Source of the DNA: Clostridia bacterium
Lineage (GTDB): Bacteria > Bacillota > Clostridia > Oscillospirales > CAG-272
Assembly: GCA_017556845.1 (NCBI GenBank)
Contig: JAFYMA010000087.1
Span: 1-9,064, forward strand
Direction of reading: 5' to 3'
Length of the DNA: 9,064 nt
Below the pieces are notes generated by a model. The model worked only from the letters and a program-made list of their open reading frames with translations, searched no databases and had not been told where the DNA came from. Both the position numbers and the translations under genes were made by a program. Of this stretch, positions 1 through 5,854 are shown one piece after another. Each line of letters starts with the position of its first letter. Within the stretch, counting starts at the first letter, position 1.

Positions 1-78
1 AGAAAAAAATTATCCGAAAAGGATATTGCGGAGCTTCGTCAGATACTTGATGATGCGGAGAAGGAGAAAAAAGAGTAA
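1..78 (+). CDS. C-terminal end of probable BlaI/MecI-family transcriptional repressor (partial, 5' end outside window)
   Basis: An open frame runs from the first base to a TAA at 76-78 and gives 25 residues. It contains LSEKDIAELRQIL followed by an acidic, lysine-rich tail. From memory, this pattern (Leu-Ser-x-x-Asp-Ile-x-x-Leu and a charged end) is typical of the extreme C-terminus of BlaI/MecI winged-helix repressors, in the dimerisation region. The stop lies only 3 bases before the start of a BlaR1/MecR1-type protease, which is the usual partner order (blaI then blaR1). In the known systems BlaI represses the operon and is inactivated when the membrane sensor protease is activated. The DNA-binding half is not in the window, so the family call rests on the short tail plus the neighbour. 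Confidence 0.7.
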   Translation, partial: RKKLSEKDIAELRQILDDAEKEKKE

Positions 79-81
79 GCT

Positions 82-2145
82 ATGATAGAATATCTTTTGT
101 CATTATCGCTGCTTATTGTGGCGGTTCTCATCATACGTGCCGTTTTTCGTAAAACGGTATCTCCAAGGGTGATATATGCACTCTGGCTCGTTGTTGTTAT
201 AAGAATGGTAATTCCGGTAACGCTGTTTGAAGTCGGAGTCACCGTTCCTGAATTTCTTAAAAACGAGATGCATCAAGCTCTGCAAACTGAAAATAACACA
301 GACGGTCAGAAAATTGATAATACGCTTCAGAATAACGGCACACAGATGTCGGATCCTATCAAAAGACCGATCGGTAATTTGCAAAACCAAACGCCCGAAA
401 TACCGACAGCTCCGCTTACTCCTACCGTGCCTTCAACTCCCGAAGCACCGTCAATGTCCGTTCAGACACAAGAAAAAACATTTTCGCTGACACCGATCCA
501 AATAGTTTATCTTGTTTGGCTCGTTGGCGCTGTTATCGTTGCTTTTTGGATAATATTTATAACCGCATGCTACAACAGACGGCTTTTTAAAAGCCGTGAG
601 TTCTATAAAAATATTCACGGTACAAGGGTATATATTTCAAAAAGCGCAGATGTTCCGTGCATTGCAGGGCTCATACCCTCTATCTATATTACACCGGAAA
701 CGGCAAAAAGCGAGTCTGAAGAACTTATTATCACACACGAATATTTTCATCTTCGCCACGGTGACCATATATGGTCTTTCGTAAGAGCGCTTGCGCTTAT
801 CGTGTTCTGGTGGAATCCGCTTGTATGGATATCATCAGTTATATCAAAGCGTGATGCGGAGCTTGCGTGCGATGACTCTGTTTCATCAGGACTTGATGAC
901 AAAGACCGTATTAAATACGCAAACATTCTTATAGATACTATTCCGCAAAAGCATATATACACTGTCGGATTTGGCAGTGCACCTATGAAGGAGAGGATCG
1001 TTATGCTGACGTCAAAGCGTAAGAAAAGATATATTTGCCTTGCTTTTGCCGTAGCTCTTGCATTAAGTGCCGTTGGTTGCTCGTTCGGCTCGCTGAATGA
1101 AAAAGAAACAGGAACGGATGATACAAAAACAACAAATACCGTCGAAGATACAAGCTCGGAAGAAACAACGGACGAAAAGAAAGATACTGTTGACACGGCA
1201 AGCTCCGTTTTTGACGATTATATCAACGAAAATGCCGATAACAGCTTGGTTTATGAGGGGTACACGGTAAAATATACCGTTAACGGCTATGACGGTGATG
1301 TATTCGATTTTCACATACATCTGCCGCAAATAAGTGACAGATCCGCTGCAAGTAAAAAATGGAATACCGATATAGTAAACAAGTACAGCGAGGAGTTCGG
1401 AGAGCATTTGAAGAAAAGTGCTCAAGGAATTAATGATATTTATTTCGCCGATGTAACTTGGCAAGCGATCACGACAGGCGATGTGGTGACGGTTTATATC
1501 ATCAATCACAGAGGGGCGCTTTATACGGGCGGTCAGGGCATTGCCTACGATATTTATCACTATGATACGGTCAATAAAAAATTCCTTACAACGAACGAAT
1601 TTCTTTCATATTACGCAAAAGGAGAGCTTGAAGGCTACACGCTTGCCGATATTCTTGAGGTTATGAACAAAACGCTCTGCACTTCATCAGATAACGGAGA
1701 TGCTGTGCCTTTGCAGGAAAAGGATATTCAAGGTGTTATTCCGTCTGTATTTGGCAACGGTAAATTTGACGTTGTGTATCAGGGATACAGTGTGGAAGCA
1801 AGGTTCGCTGAGAGAGTTTTATTCGATGATTATTCCGTACATACCTCAAAAGACACGGATACGGACGTCATGGAAACTTACACTTATCGCTATTCGTACA
1901 AGGATATAAAGAATTACGATGTGTGCCAATGCAAAACGACAGATCAGCCTACGAGATACAGCTTATATATGAGCTCGTATGAAGGTCAGGCGGGGAATAA
2001 CGCAGTCGGGTATTACGTAGAAGATCTGATATTAACGGAATATATCGACTTTGATATTCGATCTTCTGATGACGGAGAAGTTTATTTATACAGTGATAAT
2101 ACAGGTGCTTTGCAGAAAATCCCCTTTGAACGATATGATAATTGA
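82..2145 (+). CDS. BlaR1/MecR1-type M56 membrane metalloprotease with a non-penicillin-binding, DUF3298-like C-terminal sensor domain
   Basis: 687 residues. Apparent membrane segments lie at about 3-21, 33-50, 139-161 and 316-333. A Pro/Thr-rich loop (about 105-123) lies between TM2 and TM3, on the predicted outer side. The cytosolic M56 zinc-protease domain between TM3 and TM4 has HEYFH (H219, E220, H223) and a downstream AELACDD with E260 as likely third zinc ligand. TM4 ends in a lipobox-like SAVGC (C333), then a Thr/Glu/Asp/Lys-rich linker (about 340-370). The remaining ~300 residues should be extracellular. They lack the SxxK/KTG landmarks of BlaR1 penicillin sensors. Segments such as DTVNKKFLTTNEFLSYY recall DUF3298/RsiV-like domains; this is a recollection, not a search. 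By analogy with BlaR1, ligand binding outside would trigger cytosolic proteolysis and relieve the upstream BlaI-like repressor. The start at 82 follows AAGAG (71-75) inside the end of the repressor gene. The signal sensed and the target genes are unknown. Confidence 0.82.
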   Translation: MIEYLLSLSLLIVAVLIIRAVFRKTVSPRVIYALWLVVVIRMVIPVTLFEVGVTVPEFLKNEMHQALQTENNTDGQKIDNTLQNNGTQMSDPIKRPIGNLQNQTPEIPTAPLTPTVPSTPEAPSMSVQTQEKTFSLTPIQIVYLVWLVGAVIVAFWIIFITACYNRRLFKSREFYKNIHGTRVYISKSADVPCIAGLIPSIYITPETAKSESEELIITHEYFHLRHGDHIWSFVRALALIVFWWNPLVWISSVISKRDAELACDDSVSSGLDDKDRIKYANILIDTIPQKHIYTVGFGSAPMKERIVMLTSKRKKRYICLAFAVALALSAVGCSFGSLNEKETGTDDTKTTNTVEDTSSEETTDEKKDTVDTASSVFDDYINENADNSLVYEGYTVKYTVNGYDGDVFDFHIHLPQISDRSAASKKWNTDIVNKYSEEFGEHLKKSAQGINDIYFADVTWQAITTGDVVTVYIINHRGALYTGGQGIAYDIYHYDTVNKKFLTTNEFLSYYAKGELEGYTLADILEVMNKTLCTSSDNGDAVPLQEKDIQGVIPSVFGNGKFDVVYQGYSVEARFAERVLFDDYSVHTSKDTDTDVMETYTYRYSYKDIKNYDVCQCKTTDQPTRYSLYMSSYEGQAGNNAVGYYVEDLILTEYIDFDIRSSDDGEVYLYSDNTGALQKIPFERYDN

Positions 2146-2160
2146 ATATATATGATACAA

Positions 2161-2189
2161 AAACGGTGACTCAATGCGAGTCACCGTTT
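2161..2189. terminator. Bidirectional intrinsic terminator between convergent genes
   Basis: A perfect 12-bp stem (AAACGGTGACTC with GAGTCACCGTTT) encloses the 5-base loop AATGC. On the + strand it is followed by GTTTT and lies 15 bases past the stop of the M56 gene. On the - strand the stem runs into a T-rich stretch (CCGTTTTTGT) and lies 26 bases past the stop of the convergent gene. The geometry fits one hairpin ending transcription from both sides. Confidence 0.88.
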
Positions 2190-2215
2190 GTTTTAATATT
2201 ACGCCGAAAATATGC

Positions 2216-3034
2216 TTATGATATCTGAGAAATTATTTTCATACAGCCTTCCGTGTACTTCTCTGTCTCATTTAAAGATCCCGTGCTTCTGAAGCTGTTT
2301 TTAAGAGATCTTACCGTGGAGTCGACCATTGTAAGATACTCCTCGTATTTTCCGCAAATGTATGTATCGTCATTCGATAGTTCCGCCAATATGGCAAGCT
2401 CTCCCACGCTTCCTCTTTCCGCACATTGCTCGAGCGCTACACATATAGAACGTGAATTTCTTGCATTGAAAGGAAGAGAAGATTTGTTATACATTATCAT
2501 CAATGCCTCCCTTGATGCGCTTTCTGTAACGAACAGCTTTTCAAGACAAGCGCCGATCGTGCGCACTCTTGCCGACTGTGAAGACGAGGAGTGATTTTCC
2601 TTTGTGAAGGTTGCGTAATAAGCATCAAGAGCGTTTTTGAATTTCTTTTTAGCCGTTATCTTTCGCTGATAAACGTAGTAAAAATAAGCTCCGTAGCCGA
2701 ACGCTGCACCCAATAATGAAAACATAATTAACAAAGAGGGCTTGAATATATCATTGCTCATCTGTAATAATGACGCGTCGTATTTTCCAAACATCAAAAA
2801 TGCAAGTGCTGCCAATGCGCCGATGATAAATCCCGAAATCGGAAGAATAAATGCAAATTTTTTATTTGAGCGTCTGTAAAAATCCGACAAACGCGGCTCA
2901 CGAAGCTTGCTTTTGCTTGGAGCACCGATGGCCATTTCATCCTTAAGGAAATTCATAATGTCGATATGAACTGCTTTTATTACCTCTAATGAAACTATAT
3001 TTTCTGCAAGTGTTGTAAATGATTTTGTATCCAT
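2216..3034 (-). CDS. Unrecognised protein with two transmembrane segments (hypothetical)
   Basis: 272 residues; I do not recognise the family. A polar N-terminus (1-59) with a basic stretch (RRSNKK, about 54-59) precedes two hydrophobic segments at about 61-83 and 99-122, joined by a short loop. A basic stop-transfer-like stretch (YQRKITAKKKFK, about 122-133) follows. The C-terminal ~140 residues are soluble, apparently mainly helical, with a Ser-rich patch (HSSSSQS) and scattered cysteines but no motif I can name. The positive charges flanking both segments suggest N- and C-termini inside and a hairpin in the membrane. The start is supported by AGGAG 6 bases upstream of ATG. The gene has its own predicted promoter (3088-3115) and shares the bidirectional terminator at 2161-2189, so it is probably monocistronic. 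No function can be inferred from context. Confidence 0.8.
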   Translation of the reverse strand: MDTKSFTTLAENIVSLEVIKAVHIDIMNFLKDEMAIGAPSKSKLREPRLSDFYRRSNKKFAFILPISGFIIGALAALAFLMFGKYDASLLQMSNDIFKPSLLIMFSLLGAAFGYGAYFYYVYQRKITAKKKFKNALDAYYATFTKENHSSSSQSARVRTIGACLEKLFVTESASREALMIMYNKSSLPFNARNSRSICVALEQCAERGSVGELAILAELSNDDTYICGKYEEYLTMVDSTVRSLKNSFRSTGSLNETEKYTEGCMKIISQIS

Positions 3035-3087
3035 TTATAACTCCTAATGTAAATGTGTGTGTTGTGAAAATGAGGTGTAGTACCGTA

Positions 3088-3115
3088 CATATAACACAAA
3101 ATGCTCAACAGTCAA
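3088..3115 (-). promoter_or_regulatory. Predicted sigma-A promoter for the two-TM protein gene
   Basis: On the - strand, TTGACT (+ strand 3110-3115) is separated by 16 bases from TATATG (3088-3093), which is preceded by TGT, an extended -10 element. Transcription would start near 3081, giving a leader of about 47 nt before the ATG at 3034. The -35 matches consensus at 5 of 6 positions and the -10 at 4 of 6. Confidence 0.5.
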
Positions 3116-3127
3116 TTCTTCTAATGG

Positions 3128-3150
3128 AAGCAACACGTTAAATGTTACTT
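3128..3150 (-). terminator. Weak hairpin just downstream of the ABC-F gene, possible inefficient terminator
   Basis: On the - strand AAGTAACA can pair with TGTTGCTT (8 bp, one G-U) around a 7-base loop, 4 bases after the ABC-F stop. No U-tract follows, so termination would be poor and read-through into the two-TM gene is possible. On the + strand the same stem carries a C-A mismatch, which favours the - strand reading. Confidence 0.22.
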
Positions 3151-3154
3151 TTGA

Positions 3155-4738
3155 TTATAATTTTTCTTCAGCATACTCATCGTATGTTGTAACCTTATCG
3201 TAGAACTGTCCGGGCGTTACGTTGATTATTCTGTTTGCGATCGTTTGAACGAATTGGTGGTCGTGTGATGAAAACAGAATAGTCTGAGGGAATTTTATAA
3301 GCCCGTCGTTCAGTGCCGCAATAGATTCAAGGTCAAGATGGTTTGTGGGCTCGTCGAATATAAGGACGTTTGCGCCTGAAAGCATCATTTTGCAAAGCAT
3401 GCAGCGCACACGCTCACCGCCGGAGAGGACTCCGACGCTTTTTGCAGCTTCATCACCCGAAAAGAGCATTCTGCCGAGCCAGCTTCTTATATCTGCCTCG
3501 TACGTCAGGTTGCTGCATCCTCTGATCCAGTCGATTATGCTTTCCTTGTGTCCGTCGAAAAACTCTGAGTTGTCAGACGGCATATACGCCTGAGACGTTG
3601 TAACGCCCCACTTGTAAGTTCCGCTTTCCGGCTCCATTACGCCGCTGATTATTTTAAAAAGTGTAGTTATGGAAACGGGATCGCCGACAAAGGCAACCTT
3701 TTCGCACGGACGGAGAGTAAAGCTGACGTTGTCCAATACCTTGTTTCCGCCTACCGTAGCAGTTATGCCGTCAACTGTGAGCATATCCTTTCCTGCTTCT
3801 CTGTCAGGCTTGAATGCAACGTACGGAAATCTTCTTGATGATACGGGCATTTCTGCAAAATCAAGGCTGTCCAACAGCTTTTTGCGGCTTGTTGCCTGCT
3901 TTGATTTTGAAGCGTTTGCAGAGAATCTTGCGATGAATTCCTTAAGCTCTGATGCCTTTTGCTCTGCTTTTTTGTTCTGCTCCTTCATCTGACGCTGACG
4001 TATCTGTGTGTATTCGTACCAGAAATCGTATCCGCCGACTGTCATCGTTATCTTTCCAAAGTCAACGTCTACCGTATGCGTACAAACGTTATTCAAAAAG
4101 TGACGGTCGTGCGATACAACTATAACTACGCTGTGCAGATCTATAAGAAATTCCTCAAGCCATGCAATAGTTTTGAGATCGAGGTGGTTTGTAGGCTCAT
4201 CCATCAGAAGAATATCGGGATTTCCGAAAAGCGCCTGAGCAAGCAGTATTTTTACCTTCTGATCACCGCTCAGATCGCTCATTTGTGCGTAATGCAGATC
4301 GTTCGGAATACCAAGACCGTTGAGAAGTATCTCTGCGTCGCTTTCCGCTGAATATCCGTCAAGCTCCGCATAACGCGTTTCAAGCTCGCATAAGCGCATA
4401 CCCTCCTCGTCAGTCATTTCCTCCTTGCAGTAAAGAGCTTCCTTTTCGTCAGCTATGGCGCAAAGCTCGGGATTTCCCATAAGGACCGTGCGAATGACGC
4501 TGTATTGGTCATATTTGAAGTGGTCCTGCTGTAATATTGAAATGCGTTCGCCGGGCGTTACGCTGACAGATCCGCTTGACGGCTCGACCTCGCCTGATAA
4601 AATTTTCAAAAACGTTGATTTGCCTGCTCCGTTAGCACCTATAATACCGTAGCAGTTGCCCTTGGTGAATACGAGGTCTGCACCCGAAAAAAGCACCCTG
4701 CCGCCGTACTGTAATGAAACGTTTGTGGTTGAGATCAT
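3155..4738 (-). CDS. ABC-F family ATPase, YbiT-like, with degenerate second Walker A
   Basis: 527 residues with two nucleotide-binding domains and no membrane segment. ABC-F proteins bind the ribosome E site and affect translation, or in some members protect it from antibiotics. NBD1 has Walker A GANGAGKST (about 34-42), signature LSGDQ (about 157), Walker B ILLMDEPTNHLD (about 177-188) and H-loop VSHDRHF (about 209). The Lys/Glu/Gln-rich inter-domain linker (about 240-300) matches the ribosome-contacting arm region. NBD2 has a canonical LSGGE (about 439), IFDEPTNHLD and SSHDHQF, but its Walker A reads FVGDPVSITTLF, with no GK[ST] lysine and apparently one residue shorter. Segments such as LGRMLFSGD and LSGGERVR resemble YbiT. 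The start is firm: AAGGAG lies 7 bases before ATG. The gene is divergent from the RNA methyltransferase operon and has its own strong promoter. Nothing here specifically indicates antibiotic resistance; a housekeeping translation role is as likely. Confidence 0.92.
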   Translation of the reverse strand: MISTTNVSLQYGGRVLFSGADLVFTKGNCYGIIGANGAGKSTFLKILSGEVEPSSGSVSVTPGERISILQQDHFKYDQYSVIRTVLMGNPELCAIADEKEALYCKEEMTDEEGMRLCELETRYAELDGYSAESDAEILLNGLGIPNDLHYAQMSDLSGDQKVKILLAQALFGNPDILLMDEPTNHLDLKTIAWLEEFLIDLHSVVIVVSHDRHFLNNVCTHTVDVDFGKITMTVGGYDFWYEYTQIRQRQMKEQNKKAEQKASELKEFIARFSANASKSKQATSRKKLLDSLDFAEMPVSSRRFPYVAFKPDREAGKDMLTVDGITATVGGNKVLDNVSFTLRPCEKVAFVGDPVSITTLFKIISGVMEPESGTYKWGVTTSQAYMPSDNSEFFDGHKESIIDWIRGCSNLTYEADIRSWLGRMLFSGDEAAKSVGVLSGGERVRCMLCKMMLSGANVLIFDEPTNHLDLESIAALNDGLIKFPQTILFSSHDHQFVQTIANRIINVTPGQFYDKVTTYDEYAEEKL

Positions 4739-4809
4739 TTGTTATCTCCTTCTGTTATCTCTCTTTGTTTATGCAACACATAAAAGTATATATATTTACT
4801 CAAATATAT

Positions 4810-4838
4810 ATCATATCACAATGAAAACAAAAAGTCAA
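4810..4838 (-). promoter_or_regulatory. Predicted strong sigma-A promoter of the ABC-F gene
   Basis: On the - strand, TTGACT (4833-4838) and TATGAT (4810-4815) are spaced by exactly 17 bases, with TGA directly before the -10 (extended -10). Both boxes match consensus at 5 of 6 positions. Transcription should start near 4803, leaving a leader of about 65 nt. Just before the gene the leader carries two copies of GAGATAAC. The second follows directly from AAG, so that its GAG completes the AAGGAG ribosome binding site. Confidence 0.68.
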
Positions 4839-4867
4839 CTCTTTTTTCGTTTTTTTACATTAAATTT

Positions 4868-4877
4868 CACTTAAGTG
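4868..4877. repeat. 10-bp perfect palindrome CACTTAAGTG in the divergent intergenic region
   Basis: CACTTAAGTG is its own reverse complement. It lies about 30 bases beyond the ABC-F -35 box and just upstream of an extended -10-like TGCTATATT (4888-4896) facing the methyltransferase operon. Its position between two divergent promoters would suit an operator, but a 10-bp AT-rich palindrome can occur by chance. Confidence 0.25.
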
Positions 4878-4950
4878 GCAATAAATGTGCTATATTGATA
4901 ATTAGATGAGTAAAATATTTTTGCACAAATTGTAAAAAAAAATTATAGCC

Positions 4951-4979
4951 TTGAAAAAATATACTTGCTGTGGTATTGT
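4951..4979 (+). promoter_or_regulatory. Predicted promoter of the RNA methyltransferase-dprA-topA operon
   Basis: TTGAAA (4951-4956), a 17-base spacer, then TATTGT (4974-4979) preceded by TGG (extended -10). Transcription would begin near 4986, about 37 nt before the chosen ATG at 5023. A second candidate, TGC-TATATT at 4888-4896, has a good extended -10 but no well-placed -35. The region 4739-5022 holds no gene that I can see: only these promoters, the ABC-F leader and AT-rich sequence. Confidence 0.48.
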
Positions 4980-5022
4980 AATACTTATTCTTTAATATCA
5001 TTTGCAAGGTGTGGTGCAAAAT

Positions 5023-5844
5023 ATGGAATACATAACGGCAAAAAACAACCAGCGAGTCGTATATACATCGAAGCTGCTTCAAAAGAAATACAGAGAGCAG
5101 TTCTGTGAATTTTCCGTTTGCGGAAAAAAGCTCGTGTATGAGGCTTCGCTCCGGAAAATGTCCGCAAGAAAAATTTTTACAACCGAAGAGTTTTTGAATA
5201 AAAACAGAGAATATTTTGCCACTGTAACAGATATAATTGGCAAAAACGCTGAAATTATCGTCACAAACGACGAGATTATGCGAAAAATCAGCGGTGAAGA
5301 AGCTCCTGAGGGGATACTGTGTACATTTGGATGTATTGACAAATCCGAAAAAATAGATAAAATATATAATAATACATTATGTCACGGAATAAAAGGCGGT
5401 ATTATCATACTTGACAGTATGAGAGATCCCGGAAATATGGGTACGGTAATACGTTCGGCGTACGCATTCGGCGTGGGACTTATCGTAGCCTCGCCCGACT
5501 GCGCGGACATATATTCACCCAAGGTGCAAAGAGGTGCTATGGGTGCATCGTTTTCACAAAATATAATGTTTGCAGATACACGCAGTACCGTGCGTCAGCT
5601 CAGAGAAAACGGATTTGACGTTTACGCCGCCGCCTTGCACAGAAACAGCCGAGAGCTTTGCAGTGTTCCTGTAAATGAAAAAACGGCGTTCGTTATCGGG
5701 AACGAAGCAAACGGCTTGCCGGATGACGTAATAGAGCTTTGCTCAGGCTCCGTCATCATTCCGATAAGTCCCGATTCAGAATCTCTGAACGCATCTGTTG
5801 CAGCGTCGGTCATAATGTGGGAGATGAGCAAGCATTTCCGTTGA
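5023..5844 (+). CDS. SpoU/TrmH-family RNA 2'-O-methyltransferase (SPOUT)
   Basis: 273 residues from the ATG at 5023. The frame can be extended upstream to a TTG at 5002, but MEYITAKNNQ matches the usual N-terminus of the family and AGGTG (5007-5011) can serve as a weak ribosome binding site. The N-terminal ~110 residues fit the L30e-like substrate-binding domain. The C-terminal SPOUT domain carries the three SpoU motifs: DPGNMGTVIRSA (135-146, with N138 and R144), FVIGNEANGL (223-232), and PISPDSESLNASVAAS (247-262, with the S-L-N core at 254-256). Such enzymes fold with a trefoil knot, bind S-adenosylmethionine and methylate a ribose 2'-OH in rRNA or tRNA, usually as dimers. The exact target nucleotide cannot be told from sequence alone. 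It is first gene of a three-gene operon; its TGA overlaps the ribosome binding site of the next gene, dprA. Confidence 0.93.
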   Translation: MEYITAKNNQRVVYTSKLLQKKYREQFCEFSVCGKKLVYEASLRKMSARKIFTTEEFLNKNREYFATVTDIIGKNAEIIVTNDEIMRKISGEEAPEGILCTFGCIDKSEKIDKIYNNTLCHGIKGGIIILDSMRDPGNMGTVIRSAYAFGVGLIVASPDCADIYSPKVQRGAMGASFSQNIMFADTRSTVRQLRENGFDVYAAALHRNSRELCSVPVNEKTAFVIGNEANGLPDDVIELCSGSVIIPISPDSESLNASVAASVIMWEMSKHFR

Positions 5845-5854
5845 GGACTGATAT

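Noticed and set aside
1063..1560. 165-codon open frame on the - strand inside the M56 gene
   Set aside because: Shadow of the M56 reading frame; no motif or initiation signal.
4755..4781. A 9-codon ORF (with stop) in the ABC-F leader on the - strand, a possible attenuator peptide
   Set aside because: No Shine-Dalgarno precedes its ATG and no alternative hairpins are visible in the leader; short ATG-stop runs are expected by chance.
5002..5022. Upstream TTG start for the RNA methyltransferase
   Set aside because: The ATG at 5023 gives the usual family N-terminus and has AGGTG at a usable distance; the extra seven residues add nothing recognisable and TTG has no good ribosome binding site.
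5110..5127. Hairpin TTTTCCG/CGGAAAA within the methyltransferase gene, possible early terminator
   Set aside because: Followed by A-rich rather than T-rich sequence and located in a well-conserved coding region; probably chance.
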